Origin: Streptomyces sp. NBC_01262
Lineage (GTDB): Bacteria > Actinomycetota > Actinomycetes > Streptomycetales > Streptomycetaceae
Reading direction: 5' to 3'
DNA length: 64,000 nucleotides
Assembly (NCBI RefSeq): GCF_036226365.1
Contig: NZ_CP108462.1
Location: forward strand, 3,700,501 to 3,764,500
Shown here: positions 16,101-25,681 of the stretch, in pieces
Numbering within the stretch: the first letter of the stretch is position 1
Layout of the letters: each line of letters starts with the position of its first letter
The notes under the pieces: model-generated
The model's input: the letters and a program-made list of their open reading frames with translations, nothing else
The model's database searches: none
Told to the model about the DNA's origin: nothing
Program-made: the position numbers and the translations under genes

Positions 16101-17855
16101 GTGCGCAAGGTGCTCATCGCCAACCGCGGTGAAATCGCAGTCCGCGTCGCCCGCGCCTGCCGGGACGCCGGGATCGCCAGCGTAGCCGTCTACGCAGAGC
16201 CCGACCGGGACGCGCTGCATGTCCGCGCGGCCGACGAGGCCTACGCGCTGGGCGGCGACACCCCGGCCGGCAGCTATCTGGACGTCGCCAAAGTCCTGGC
16301 CGCGGCCGCCGAATCGGGTGCCGACGCCATCCACCCCGGCTACGGTTTCCTGTCCGAGAACGCCGAGTTCGCGCAGGCGGTGATCGACGCCGGGCTGACC
16401 TGGATCGGTCCCCCGCCGCAGGCGATCCGCGACCTCGGTGACAAGGTCGCCGCCCGCCACATCGCCCAGCGGGCCGGCGCGCCCCTGGTCGCCGGTACCC
16501 CGGACCCGGTCTCGGGCGCCGACGAGGTCGTGGCGTTCGCGGAGCAGCACGGTCTGCCGATCGCGATCAAGGCCGCGTTCGGCGGTGGCGGCCGCGGTCT
16601 GAAGGTCGCCCGCACGCTCGAAGAGGTCCCGGAGCTGTACGAGTCCGCGGTGCGCGAGGCGGTGGCCGCGTTCGGCCGCGGCGAGTGCTTCGTGGAGCGC
16701 TACCTGGACCGTCCCCGGCACGTGGAGACCCAGTGCCTGGCCGACAGCCACGGCAATGTCGTGGTCGTCTCCACCCGTGACTGCTCGCTGCAGCGCCGCC
16801 ACCAGAAGCTGGTCGAGGAGGCCCCGGCCCCCTTCCTCACGGATGAGCAGAACGCGGAGCTGTACCGCGCCTCCAAGGCCATCCTGCGCGAAGCCGGTTA
16901 TGTGGGTGCGGGTACGTGTGAGTTCCTGGTCGCCCAGGACGGCCTGATCTCCTTCCTGGAGGTCAACACCCGTCTGCAGGTCGAGCACCCGGTCAGCGAA
17001 GAGGTCACCGGCATCGACCTCGTACGGGAGATGTTCCGTATCGCCGATGGCGAGGCGCTGGGTTACGACGACCCGCCGCTGCGCGGCCACTCCTTCGAGT
17101 TCCGCATCAACGGCGAGGACCCGGGACGCAACTTCCTCCCGGCGCCCGGCACGGTGACGAAGTTCGCCCCGCCGTCCGGTCCGGGCGTGCGCCTGGACGC
17201 GGGCGTCGAGACCGGCTCGGTCATCGGCCCCGCCTGGGACTCCCTGCTCGCCAAGCTCATCGTCACCGGCGCGAGTCGCGAGCAGGCCCTGCAGCGGGCC
17301 GCCCGCGCGCTGGCCGAGTTCGAGGTGGAGGGCATGGCCACGGCCATCACCTTCCACCGCAAGGTCGTCACCGACCCGGCCTTCACCAGCGACCCGTTCA
17401 CCGTCCACACCCGCTGGATCGAGACCGAGTTCGTCAACGACATCCCCGCCTTCGCCGCCCCGGTGGCCGAGGACGAGGCCGAGGAGGCCGGTCGCGAGAC
17501 CGTGGTCGTCGAGGTCGGCGGCAAGCGCCTGGAGGTCTCCCTCCCGGCCTCGCTGGGCATGACGCTCGCCCGTACCGCCGCCGCCGGCGGCGCCCGCCCC
17601 AAGCGCCGCGCCGCCAAGAAGGCCGGTTCGGCCGCCTCCGGCGACTCGCTCGCGTCGCCGATGCAGGGCACCATCGTCAAGATCGCCGTCGAAGAGGGCC
17701 AGCAGGTCAACGAGGGCGACCTCATCGTCGTCCTCGAAGCCATGAAGATGGAACAGCCCCTCAACGCCCACCGCTCCGGCACCATCAAGGGCCTCGCGGC
17801 GGAGGTCGGTTCGTCCGTCTCCTCGGGCGCTGTCATCTGCGAGATCAAGGACTGA
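16101..17855 (+). CDS. accA2: Acyl-CoA carboxylase alpha subunit (biotin carboxylase and BCCP)
   Basis: A 584-aa subunit shared by acetyl- and propionyl-CoA carboxylases. Biotin carboxylase covers about residues 1-445, with the start [18 protein letters not shown]-grasp glycine loop [12 protein letters not shown] and catalytic [14 protein letters not shown]. After an Ala/Lys-rich linker, the biotin carrier domain (about 515-584) has the EAMKMEQPL biotinylation site. GTG 16101 follows AAGGAGGGAG; a longer frame upstream has no ribosome site. BirA at 11-12 kb should modify it and PccB/PccE complete the enzyme. Confidence 0.95.
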   Translation: MRKVLIANRGEIAVRVARACRDAGIASVAVYAEPDRDALHVRAADEAYALGGDTPAGSYLDVAKVLAAAAESGADAIHPGYGFLSENAEFAQAVIDAGLTWIGPPPQAIRDLGDKVAARHIAQRAGAPLVAGTPDPVSGADEVVAFAEQHGLPIAIKAAFGGGGRGLKVARTLEEVPELYESAVREAVAAFGRGECFVERYLDRPRHVETQCLADSHGNVVVVSTRDCSLQRRHQKLVEEAPAPFLTDEQNAELYRASKAILREAGYVGAGTCEFLVAQDGLISFLEVNTRLQVEHPVSEEVTGIDLVREMFRIADGEALGYDDPPLRGHSFEFRINGEDPGRNFLPAPGTVTKFAPPSGPGVRLDAGVETGSVIGPAWDSLLAKLIVTGASREQALQRAARALAEFEVEGMATAITFHRKVVTDPAFTSDPFTVHTRWIETEFVNDIPAFAAPVAEDEAEEAGRETVVVEVGGKRLEVSLPASLGMTLARTAAAGGARPKRRAAKKAGSAASGDSLASPMQGTIVKIAVEEGQQVNEGDLIVVLEAMKMEQPLNAHRSGTIKGLAAEVGSSVSSGAVICEIKD

Positions 17856-17867
17856 CAGCTCGCTTTC

Positions 17868-17897
17868 GGGGTCCAGGGGGCTTGCCCCCTGGACCCC
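17868..17897. terminator. Bidirectional terminator between accA2 and MFS genes
   Basis: A perfect 13-bp stem GGGGTCCAGGGGG with loop CTTG, followed by TTT, 12 nt after the accA2 stop and 10 nt from the convergent MFS stop. Confidence 0.85.
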
Positions 17898-17907
17898 TTT
17901 GGCGTGT

Positions 17908-19332
17908 CTAGGCCCGGTTACGGACCCGCAGGGTCGCAAGCAGTACGCACGCGAGGACCGCGAACCCTGCCGCCGTCCCCAGTGCCGCGATCACGCCGTG
18001 CGCGAACGCGTCGGGCCCGCCGTGCCGAACCACCGTCCCGAAGACCGTGACCTGTACCGACAGCCCGAGCGTGCCGCCGATCTGCTGGAACGTCTGGAGC
18101 AGTCCGGACGCGGACCCCGCGTCCCGCGGCTCGACCCCGGACAGGATCATCGTGGTGAGCGGCATCGTCACAAAGCCCAGCCCCAGCCCTACCAGGACCA
18201 GCGGACCGGCAAGGCCGCTGACGTAGGCCTCGCCGGGGTCGAGCGTGGCGAGCCAGAGCATTCCGGTGAGCCCGACGAGCAGCCCGCAGACGGCCGTCCG
18301 CTTGGGGCCGAAGCGGGCCACGGCCCGTGGCGCGGTGCGGGCGGCGGCGAAGAGCAGCAGGGTCATCGGCAGGAAGGCCGCTCCCGTGCGCAGCGGGCTG
18401 AAGCCGCTGACCGTCTCCATGTACTGGGTGACGAAGTAGAAGACCCCGAACATGCCGGCCGGCAGCAGGAACCAGCAGCTGTACGCGATCACCCTGGACC
18501 GGTCGGCGAAGAGCCGCAGCACCACCAGCGGGCGTTCGACCCGGGTCTCGTTGACCAGGAAGGCCGCGAGCAGCAGCACGGCGCCGACGAAGCCGCCGAT
18601 CGCCTGGCCGTCGCCCCAGCCGTGTTCGGCGACCCGGATGAAGGCGTACACCAGGGACGAGATGCCCAGGGTGCCGGTGATGGTGCCGGAGATGTCGAAG
18701 CGGCCGCCGCGGTGGCGGTCGGTCTCGGCGATGTGGCGCGGGGCGAGCAGCAGGATCGCGGCGCCGATCGGGATGTTGACGAAGAAGATCCACCGCCAGG
18801 AGGCCCACTCGGTGAGTGCGCCGCCCAGGATGAGGCCGATCGACGACCCGGCCCCGGAGATCGCGGAGAAGATGCTCAGCGCCCTCTGGCGCTCGCCGCC
18901 CTCGCGGAAGTTGGTGGCGATCAGGGCGAGCGTGCTGGGTGCGGCCAGGGCCGCCGAGGCGCCCTGGAGCAGGCGGGCCGCGAGCAGGGTGGCCGGGCCG
19001 GTGGCCAGGCCGCCGGCGACGGAGGCGACGGTGAACGCCGCAACTCCGGCCATCAGCGCCGTGCGGCGGCCGATGAGGTCGCCGATCCGGCTGCCCAGAA
19101 GCAGCAGCCCGCCGAACGCGAGGATGTAGACGTTGACCACCCAGGACCGGCCGGTGGTGGAGAAGCCCAGGTCATCGCCGATGCCTGGGATGGCGACGTT
19201 CACCACGGTCACGTCCAGCAGCAGCATCAACTGGGCGCCGACGATCGCGGAGAGGGCGAGCAGGGGACGGTGTCGACGTGTCGGCCCGGGTGTGCGGGCA
19301 GGCGTCATCGTAGGAAGGGAGGAACGGGGCAT
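17908..19332 (-). CDS. DHA2-type MFS drug efflux transporter
   Basis: A 474-aa proton-coupled exporter with about 14 hydrophobic helices, as in the EmrB/QacA group. The helix 1 motif LLDVTVVNVAIPGI and the loop 2-3 motif GSRIGDLIGRRTAL are typical of this family. It is divergent from a TetR regulator and the intervening DNA carries two palindromes, the standard drug-responsive arrangement. GGAGG lies about 12 nt before ATG 19332. Substrate is unknown. Confidence 0.9.
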   Translation of the reverse strand: MPRSSLPTMTPARTPGPTRRHRPLLALSAIVGAQLMLLLDVTVVNVAIPGIGDDLGFSTTGRSWVVNVYILAFGGLLLLGSRIGDLIGRRTALMAGVAAFTVASVAGGLATGPATLLAARLLQGASAALAAPSTLALIATNFREGGERQRALSIFSAISGAGSSIGLILGGALTEWASWRWIFFVNIPIGAAILLLAPRHIAETDRHRGGRFDISGTITGTLGISSLVYAFIRVAEHGWGDGQAIGGFVGAVLLLAAFLVNETRVERPLVVLRLFADRSRVIAYSCWFLLPAGMFGVFYFVTQYMETVSGFSPLRTGAAFLPMTLLLFAAARTAPRAVARFGPKRTAVCGLLVGLTGMLWLATLDPGEAYVSGLAGPLVLVGLGLGFVTMPLTTMILSGVEPRDAGSASGLLQTFQQIGGTLGLSVQVTVFGTVVRHGGPDAFAHGVIAALGTAAGFAVLACVLLATLRVRNRA

Positions 19333-19365
19333 GGGACGTAAGCCTCCAGCGGAGAGCCCAATAAA

Positions 19366-19407
19366 CGGAGGTTGCCTCCGCTCAATATACGGAGGTCGCC
19401 TCCGTAT
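19366..19407. promoter_or_regulatory. Twin TetR operators in the MFS/TetR divergent promoter
   Basis: Site 1 is CGGAGG-TTG-CCTCCG (19366-19380). Site 2 is ATACGGAGG-TCG-CCTCCGTAT (19387-19407). Both share CGGAGG arms with a 3-bp centre, and their centres are 24 bp apart, so two TetR dimers would bind on one face of the helix. Confidence 0.8.
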
Positions 19408-19474
19408 TTACAATGGGATTCTGGAGTCGTAAGGATTTCCCTGGCGGACGCGCAAGGCTAAGAGGACGGTGCCG

Positions 19475-20077
19475 ATGACCACAGGCAAGCAGGCGGGCCC
19501 GCCCGCCGCCGAGGACCGCCCCCAACGGCCGATGCGGGCCGACGCCCGGCGCAACTACGAACGGCTGCTCACCGAGGCCCGCCAGGCGTTCGTCGTCCAC
19601 GGCACCGAGGCGCCGCTGGAGGACATCGCCCGTCACGCGGGCGTCGGAATCGGCACCCTCTACCGCCACTTCCCCAACCGCTACGCCCTGATGGACGCGG
19701 TCTTCGAGGAGGAGACCCTCGCCCTCACCGCCCGCGCCGGGTCCCTCCTGGAAGCGGAGTCACCGATCACCGCGCTGCAGGAATGGCTGCGCGCCTACGC
19801 CGTCTACTCCGCGCAGTACCGCGGGCTCGCCGTGGCCCTCATGGAGGCCGACGAGGGCCGCATGCCCGCCTGCAAGGGCGCCCTCACCGCGGCCGGGGAC
19901 CAGCTCCTCGTACGCGCCCAACAGGCGGGCGAGGTACGCGCCGATGTCGCCGTCGCCGACATCATGCGGCTGACCAGCGCCGTCGTCGTAGCCGCCGAGC
20001 GCAACCCCACCGACCACCGCGGCACCTTCCAGCGCCTGATGGACCTGACCCTGGACGGCTACCGCGCGCGGCCCTAG
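19475..20077 (+). CDS. TetR family transcriptional regulator
   Basis: A 200-aa repressor. The N-terminal DNA-binding domain (about residues 20-75) ends in the canonical IARHAGVGIGTLYRHFPNRYALM; the C-terminal ligand domain resembles regulators of MFS exporters (AVYSAQYRGLAVALMEADEG). AGAGGA lies 8 nt before ATG 19475. It very likely represses itself and the divergent exporter through the two operators in between. Its stop overlaps that of the convergent DeoR gene in CTAG. Confidence 0.92.
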   Translation: MTTGKQAGPPAAEDRPQRPMRADARRNYERLLTEARQAFVVHGTEAPLEDIARHAGVGIGTLYRHFPNRYALMDAVFEEETLALTARAGSLLEAESPITALQEWLRAYAVYSAQYRGLAVALMEADEGRMPACKGALTAAGDQLLVRAQQAGEVRADVAVADIMRLTSAVVVAAERNPTDHRGTFQRLMDLTLDGYRARP

Positions 20078-21024
20078 CGGCGCCGCATGTCGGCGATGCG
20101 CTGCTCACCGGCGAGTTGCGCGGCGCGCAGCTGGGGCTGGCCGGCGTGGCCGGGGTGCGGGTGCCGACGGGGGCCGGGGACCGGCGGCAGCTCGCGCCGC
20201 CGACCACCGCCGGGAGCGCCGGGGGCGCCGTTCTCCAGGCCGCTGAGGGAGGCGACGGCGACGTGCACGCCCCGGTCGGCGAGCGCCTGGAGCTCGGTCG
20301 CGGCACGGTCGTCGCCCGGTGGCGGCTCGTCGGTGACGAGACGGGTGATCACATCGGTGGGCACGGTCTGGAACATCGTGTCCGTACCGAGCTTGGTGTG
20401 ATCGGCGAGCACCACGACCTCCGACGCCGCCTGGACCAGAGCCCGGTCGACGCTCGCGGAGAGCATGTTGGACGTGGACAGCCCGCGCTCTGCGGTCAGT
20501 CCGGCCCCGGACAGGAAGGCCCGTGACACCCGCAGCCCCTGGAGGGACTGCTCGGCGCCGCTGCCCACCAACGCGTAGTTGGTACCGCGAAGCGTGCCGC
20601 CGGTCATGACGACCTCGACCCGGTTCGCGTGCGCCAATGCCTGTGCCACCAGCAGGGAGTTGGTGACGACGGTCAGCCCCGGTACCCGCGCGAGCCGGCG
20701 GGCCAGCTCCTGCGTGGTGGTCCCGGCGCCGACCACGATGGCCTCGCCCTCTTCGACGAGACTGGCCGCGAGATCGGCGATGGCCGTCTTCTCGGCGGCC
20801 GCTAGATGGGATTTCTGCGGAAAGCCGGACTCCCTGGTGAATCCACCCGGCAGTACCGCACCGCCATGCCGGCGGTCGAGCAGTCCTTCTGCCTCCAACG
20901 CCCGCACGTCCCGCCGTACGGTCACTTCAGAGGTCTGGACGACACGGGCGAGCTCACGGAGCGACACGGCCCCGTTGGCACGCACCATTTCGAGGATCAG
21001 CTGGCGACGTTCTGCTGCGAACAC
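20074..21024 (-). CDS. DeoR family transcriptional repressor with extended C terminus
   Basis: A 316-aa regulator. The N-terminal winged helix (about 1-55) has the DeoR signature VSLRELARVVQTSEVTVRRDVRALEAEGLLDRRHGGA in shortened form; the sugar-phosphate sensing domain (about 70-245) contains VVGAGTTTQELARRL. About 60 Arg/Pro/His-rich residues follow the normal end (VAVASLSG), which is unusual and may be a read-through extension. I prefer GTG 21024 (FAAERRQL) over ATG 21051. DeoR proteins sense phosphorylated sugars, so this is a candidate, unproven, for the nucleoside regulon described elsewhere. Confidence 0.88.
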   Translation of the reverse strand: MFAAERRQLILEMVRANGAVSLRELARVVQTSEVTVRRDVRALEAEGLLDRRHGGAVLPGGFTRESGFPQKSHLAAAEKTAIADLAASLVEEGEAIVVGAGTTTQELARRLARVPGLTVVTNSLLVAQALAHANRVEVVMTGGTLRGTNYALVGSGAEQSLQGLRVSRAFLSGAGLTAERGLSTSNMLSASVDRALVQAASEVVVLADHTKLGTDTMFQTVPTDVITRLVTDEPPPGDDRAATELQALADRGVHVAVASLSGLENGAPGAPGGGRRRELPPVPGPRRHPHPGHAGQPQLRAAQLAGEQRIADMRRR

Positions 21025-21146
21025 GAAACTGACAGTAACGCCAATGACCATCCGCTATCAGCAGTTTGCTCCGATTAGCAGAAGTTGTTGGCGAAACCGG
21101 GCGGGAAGTGCTATACGGACACCTTCGGTTCGGGCGGCCGTCCGGC

Positions 21147-22595
21147 CTACAACTCCGAGGACGACTTCCGGGTGTGCAACTGCCGCGCCACCTCGGCGAT
21201 CGATCCCGACAGAGAAGGGTAGACCGTGAACGCGTTCGCGATCTGCTCGACCGTCAGATTGTTGTCGACCGCGATCGAGATGGGGTGAATCAGCTCGCTC
21301 GCCCGCGGCGACACGACCACACCGCCGACCACGATGCCCGTGCCGGGGCGGCAGAACAGCTTCACGAAGCCGTCCCGGATGCCCTGCATCTTGGCGCGCG
21401 GGTTCCGCAGCAGCGGCAGCTTCACGCTGCGCGCCTCGATCAGCCCGCCGTCCACATCCGCCTGGGTGTAACCGACGGTGGCGATCTCGGGGTCGGTGAA
21501 GACGTTCGAGGAGACGGTCTTGAGGTTCAGCGGCGCCACCGCGTCGCCCAGGAAGTGGTACATCGCGATCCGGCCCTGCATGGCGGCGACCGAAGCGAGG
21601 GCGAAGATCCCGGTCACGTCACCGGCCGCGTACACCCCGGGGGCGGTGGTCCGTGACACCTTGTCGGTCCAGATGTGGCCGGACTCCTTGAGCTTGACCC
21701 CGGACTCCTCCAGGCCCATGTTCGAGGTGTTCGGGATCGCGCCGACCGCCATCAGGCAGTGGCTGCCGGTGATGACCCGGCCGTCGGCCAGCGTCACCTC
21801 GACCTTGTCGCCGACCCGCTTCGCGGACTCTGCCCGCGAGCGCGCCATGACGTTCATGCCGCGCCGCCGGAAGACGTCCTCCAGCACGGCGGCGGCGTCC
21901 GGGTCCTCGCCGGGCAGCACGCGGTCGCGGGACGACACGAGCGTCACCTTCGAGCCGAGTGCCTGGTACGCCCCGGCGAACTCCGCGCCGGTCACACCGG
22001 ACCCGACCACGATCAGCTCCTCGGGGAGCTCGTTCAGGTCGTACACCTGCGTCCAGTTCAGGATCCGCTCGCCGTCCGGCAGCGCGTCCTCCAGCTCGCG
22101 CGGGCGCCCGCCGGTGGCGATCAGGACGGCGTCGGCGGTCAGCGTCTCGCTGCTGCCGTCGGCGGCCTCCACGACGACCTTGCGCGAGCCGTCTATGGCC
22201 TGCATCCCGTCGAGCCGGCCCCGCCCGCGCATGACGCGGGCACCGGCGCGGGTGACGGAGGCCGTGATGTCGTGCGACTGGGCGAGCGCGAGGCGCTTCA
22301 CCCGGCGGTTGACCTTGCCGAGGTCCACGCCGACGACGCGGGCCGCCTGCTCAAGGGGCGGGGTGTCGTCGGCCACGATGATGCCCAGCTCCTCGTACGA
22401 CGAGTCGAAGGTGGTCATCACCTCCGCCGTCGCGATCAGAGTCTTCGACGGCACGCAGTCGGTCAGCACCGACGCCCCGCCCAGACCGTCGCAGTCGACG
22501 ACGGTCACCTCCGCGCCGAGCTGCGCGGCAACCAGCGCCGCCTCATACCCGCCGGGTCCGCCACCAATGATCACGATCCGAGTCACGTACCCCAT
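21147..22595 (-). CDS. FAD-dependent NAD(P)H:quinone reductase (LpdA-like)
   Basis: A 482-aa flavoprotein of the disulfide reductase fold. FAD-binding GGGPGGYEAAL, NAD-binding VGSGVTGAEFAGAY, and the second FAD site YAAGDVTG are intact. The redox-active CXXXXC of lipoamide dehydrogenase is broken: the segment reads GGASVLTDCVPSK, with Val where the first Cys should be. Mycobacterium tuberculosis LpdA (Rv3303c) has the same loss and is a quinone reductase, not a lipoamide dehydrogenase. Automated labels as dihydrolipoamide dehydrogenase would be wrong. GTG 22586 is an alternative start. Confidence 0.88.
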   Translation of the reverse strand: MGYVTRIVIIGGGPGGYEAALVAAQLGAEVTVVDCDGLGGASVLTDCVPSKTLIATAEVMTTFDSSYEELGIIVADDTPPLEQAARVVGVDLGKVNRRVKRLALAQSHDITASVTRAGARVMRGRGRLDGMQAIDGSRKVVVEAADGSSETLTADAVLIATGGRPRELEDALPDGERILNWTQVYDLNELPEELIVVGSGVTGAEFAGAYQALGSKVTLVSSRDRVLPGEDPDAAAVLEDVFRRRGMNVMARSRAESAKRVGDKVEVTLADGRVITGSHCLMAVGAIPNTSNMGLEESGVKLKESGHIWTDKVSRTTAPGVYAAGDVTGIFALASVAAMQGRIAMYHFLGDAVAPLNLKTVSSNVFTDPEIATVGYTQADVDGGLIEARSVKLPLLRNPRAKMQGIRDGFVKLFCRPGTGIVVGGVVVSPRASELIHPISIAVDNNLTVEQIANAFTVYPSLSGSIAEVARQLHTRKSSSEL

Positions 22596-22659
22596 TGTCC
22601 CGCACCCGCCACGTGATCACTGACCGGGGCCGCATCGCCCCTCCCGTACCCTCGTGACC

Positions 22660-23097
22660 ATGTCGCTCTACGCCGCGTACGCCGGCAACCTCGACGCCCG
22701 GCTCATGACCCGCCGCGCCCCGCACTCCCCGCTGCGCGGCACCGGCTGGCTCACCGGCTGGCGCCTCACCTTCGGCGGCGAGCAGATGGGCTGGGAGGGC
22801 GCGCTCGCGACCCTCGTCGAGGACCCGCTGCACCAGGTCTTCGTCGGCCTCTACGACATCGCCCCCGTCGACGAGGAGTCGATGGACCGCTGGGAGGGCG
22901 TACCGCTGGGCATCTACCGGCGCACGACGATCCGCGTCGACACCCTGGACGGCTCCATCCCCGCCTGGGGCTATGTCCTCAACGACTACGAGGGCGGGCT
23001 GCCCTCGGCCCGCTATCTGGGCGAGATCGCCGACGCGGCGGAGTCGGCGGGCGCGCCGCACGACTACGTGATGGAGCTGCGCAAGCGGCCTTGTTAG
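22660..23097 (+). CDS. Gamma-glutamylcyclotransferase-like protein
   Basis: A 145-aa protein of the GGCT/AIG2-like fold. The start SLYAAYAGNLDARLM corresponds to the family's substrate loop (usually YGSN), and a Glu/Trp-containing GGEQMGWEGALATL plus YDIAPVDEESMDRWEGVPLGIYRR follow. It may cyclise gamma-glutamyl amines, but family members vary. No ribosome site is evident before ATG 22660, so translation may be leaderless; GTG 22654 is possible. It ends 14 nt from the convergent phosphatase gene. Confidence 0.8.
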   Translation: MSLYAAYAGNLDARLMTRRAPHSPLRGTGWLTGWRLTFGGEQMGWEGALATLVEDPLHQVFVGLYDIAPVDEESMDRWEGVPLGIYRRTTIRVDTLDGSIPAWGYVLNDYEGGLPSARYLGEIADAAESAGAPHDYVMELRKRPC

Positions 23098-23111
23098 CCG
23101 TTGCGGGTCGA

Positions 23112-25463
23112 TCACTCCGGCGACAGCGGCTGCTCGGCCCAGATGGTCTTTCCCGTGGGGGTCTGCCGACTTCCCCAGCGCTGCGTGAGCTGGGCGACCA
23201 GCAGGAGGCCGCGGCCGCCCTCGTCGTAGGCGTTCGCGCGGCGCAGGTGCGGCGAGGTGGAGCTGCCGTCGGACACCTCGCAGATCAGCGCGCGGTCGCG
23301 GATCAGCCGCAGCCGCATCGGCGGGACGCCGTACCGGATGGCGTTGGTGACCAGTTCGCTGACGACCAGTTCGGTGACGAAGGCGGCCTCCTCCAGACCC
23401 CACCGCGAGAGCTGCTCCACGGCGTTCTGGCGGGCGGTGGCGACCTGCGCGGGATCGGGCGACAGGTCCCAGGCGACCGCGCGGTCGGCGCCCAGGGCGC
23501 GGGTACGGGCCAGCAGCAGGGCCACGTCGTCGCTGGGCTGTTCCGGCAGCATGGCCTTGAGCACCGCGTCGCACATGGCCTCCAGCGAGCCGGCCGGGCC
23601 GGCCAGCGCCCGGCGCAGTTCGGCGGTGCTCTGGTCGATGTCGCGGCCGCGGTCCTCGATCAGCCCGTCGGTGTACAGGGCGATCACCGAGCCCTCGTCG
23701 AGCTGGAGTTCCGTGGCCTCGAAGGGCAGTCCGCCGATGCCCAGCGGCGGTCCCGCGGCCATGTCGACGAGTTCCACCGTGCCGTCGGGGCGCAGGACGG
23801 CGGGCGGCGGGTGTCCGGCGGCGGCCAGCGTGAGGCTGCGGGAGACGGGATCGTAGACCGCGTACAGGCAGGTCGCGCCCAGTTCCGCGACGTCCTCGCC
23901 GGCGCTGTCGTCGGTCGAGAGTGTGACGACCAGGTCGTCCAGGTGGGTGAGGAGTTCGTCCGGCGGCAGGTCCACGTCGGCGAGGGTGCGCACCGCGGTG
24001 CGCAGTCGTCCCATGGTCGCCGAGGAGTGGATGCCGTGGCCCACCACGTCGCCGACGACCAGGGCGATCCGGCTGCCGGACAGCGGGATCACGTCGAACC
24101 AGTCGCCGCCGACGCCCGCCACGGAGTCGGCCGGGAGATAGCGGTGGGCGACCTCCACGGCCGCCTGCCGGGGCAGCCGCTGGGGCAGCAGGCTGCGCTG
24201 GAGGGTCAGCGCGGTCGCCCGCTCCCGGGCGTATCTGCGGGCGTTGTCCACGCAGACGGCGGCGCGGCTGGCCAGTTCCTCGGCCAGGGACACATCGTCG
24301 GCGGTGTACGGGTCCGGGCGTACGGCCCTCGCGAAGACCGCGACGCCCAGCGTGGTGCCACGGGCCAGCAGCGGCACCGCCAGCAGCGAACGGGCGCTCG
24401 CGCCGTGCCTGCGGGTCAGGGCGGCCCGCGCCTTGTGCTCCTCGATCCACCGCTCCAGGCCCGGGTCTCCGGCCTGGCTGAGGACCGCCCGCCCGGTGGC
24501 GAGGGCGTGGGCGGGAGGCGAGTACGGCGGGTACGTGTCGATGTCCCCGACCGCGACGGCGGCCGACGTTCGCGTGTCGGGGCCGGCCCAGTGCGCGGCC
24601 CGGCGCAGCACGACGTCGGTGTGCACATCGGCCGAGGAGGGCTCTTCCGCCCTCAGCGTCCAGTCGAACAGGTCGACGCTGGCGAAGTCGGCGAAGCGGG
24701 GCACCACCAGCTCCGCCAGTTCCTCGGCGGTGCGGATCACGTCCAGGGTGGTGCCGATGGAGGTCGCGGCCTCGTTGAGCAGGGCGAGGCGCTGCCTGGC
24801 CCAGTGCTGCTCGCTGCTGTCGAAGGCCGCTGTGCCGACCGCGACGAGCTTCCCGAAGGCGTCCCGTACGGGCCACATCTCCACGTTCCAGGCGTGCTCG
24901 CGGCCGCCGGACTGCGGAGCGCCGTAGCCCTCGAAGTGCATGGGCTGCCCGGTCCTGATCACGTCGCGCTGATGTTGCAGGAAGCTCCGCGCGCCGAGGT
25001 CGGACGTCGGAAAGATCTCGTTGAGGGGCCGGCCCACCACCGACTCCTCGGAGAATTCCGTTCTCTGAGCGGCCGCGGCGTTGAAGCGCATGATGCGCTG
25101 CTCGGTGTCGAAGGCGCTCAGCGCGACGGACGCCTGCTGGAACACCTGCTCGGCCACCGAGGGTTCCAGGGCGCCGGGTGCCGAGGCGGTGACGAGGAAG
25201 CCCTGCGCCTCTCCCTCGCCGTCGAGCAGCGGAAGGGCCCGCAGGGCCAGTTCGACGACGTTCCCGTCGCGGCGCCGGAGGACGGCCTCGCCGGACAGAG
25301 CGGCCAGCGCCTGCCGCGACGGCGGATCGCCCGCCAGCAGCTCTGCCGCCGCACGCCCCACGACCTCCTCGGGCGCGTAACCTGTCAGCCGCTGGGCCCC
25401 CTCGCTCCACCCCGTCACAACGCCCCATGGGTCAACGAGCGCCACGGGGTCGGGATGCATCAT
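23112..25463 (-). CDS. PAS-PAS-GAF-PP2C-HATPase signalling phosphatase
   Basis: A 783-aa cytosolic regulator of the Streptomyces SpoIIE-like family. Order: PAS domain (about 5-110), second PAS with LSAFDTEQRIMRFNAAA (about 120-240), GAF (about 255-420), PP2C-type serine phosphatase (about 435-640, with GGDWFDVIPL and VVGDVVGHGI metal-site motifs), and an RsbW-like ATPase (about 660-783, N-box ELVVSELVTNAIRYG and GRGLLLV). It should dephosphorylate and possibly phosphorylate an anti-sigma antagonist in response to a sensed signal. ATG 25463 has no clear ribosome site, so the exact start is unsure. Confidence 0.88.
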   Translation of the reverse strand: MMHPDPVALVDPWGVVTGWSEGAQRLTGYAPEEVVGRAAAELLAGDPPSRQALAALSGEAVLRRRDGNVVELALRALPLLDGEGEAQGFLVTASAPGALEPSVAEQVFQQASVALSAFDTEQRIMRFNAAAAQRTEFSEESVVGRPLNEIFPTSDLGARSFLQHQRDVIRTGQPMHFEGYGAPQSGGREHAWNVEMWPVRDAFGKLVAVGTAAFDSSEQHWARQRLALLNEAATSIGTTLDVIRTAEELAELVVPRFADFASVDLFDWTLRAEEPSSADVHTDVVLRRAAHWAGPDTRTSAAVAVGDIDTYPPYSPPAHALATGRAVLSQAGDPGLERWIEEHKARAALTRRHGASARSLLAVPLLARGTTLGVAVFARAVRPDPYTADDVSLAEELASRAAVCVDNARRYARERATALTLQRSLLPQRLPRQAAVEVAHRYLPADSVAGVGGDWFDVIPLSGSRIALVVGDVVGHGIHSSATMGRLRTAVRTLADVDLPPDELLTHLDDLVVTLSTDDSAGEDVAELGATCLYAVYDPVSRSLTLAAAGHPPPAVLRPDGTVELVDMAAGPPLGIGGLPFEATELQLDEGSVIALYTDGLIEDRGRDIDQSTAELRRALAGPAGSLEAMCDAVLKAMLPEQPSDDVALLLARTRALGADRAVAWDLSPDPAQVATARQNAVEQLSRWGLEEAAFVTELVVSELVTNAIRYGVPPMRLRLIRDRALICEVSDGSSTSPHLRRANAYDEGGRGLLLVAQLTQRWGSRQTPTGKTIWAEQPLSPE

Positions 25464-25644
25464 ATGGCCAAGAATGAACCAATTGTCACCCTGCTTCAAC
25501 CCGGCGGCCGGACGGGGGCGGGGGCGGCCCGGCGTCGGGGGCGGCCCTGGGCCGGGGAGAGCCGGGAGGCAGTAGCGCGGAGCCGGGGAGAGTACGGTCA
25601 ATCGTGGGTTCCTACGAAAAACCCCGGCCCAGTACATAGGACGT

Positions 25645-25656
25645 CTACGCGCGTAG
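25645..25656. promoter_or_regulatory. CTACGCGCGTAG operator before PNP
   Basis: A perfect 12-bp palindrome covering the -35 position of a promoter whose -10 is TACCCT (25669-25674), 7 nt before the GTG start of PNP. Identical sites precede deoC, add and the nucleoside ABC operon. Confidence 0.8.
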
Positions 25657-25681
25657 GCCTTTACCCGTTACCCTCGTGCAC

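Noticed and set aside
23112..23120. Antisense 864-codon frame opposite the PAS-PP2C gene (23091-25685)
   Set aside because: Gly/Arg/Gln-rich shadow without motifs; the minus strand has complete PP2C and ATPase motifs.
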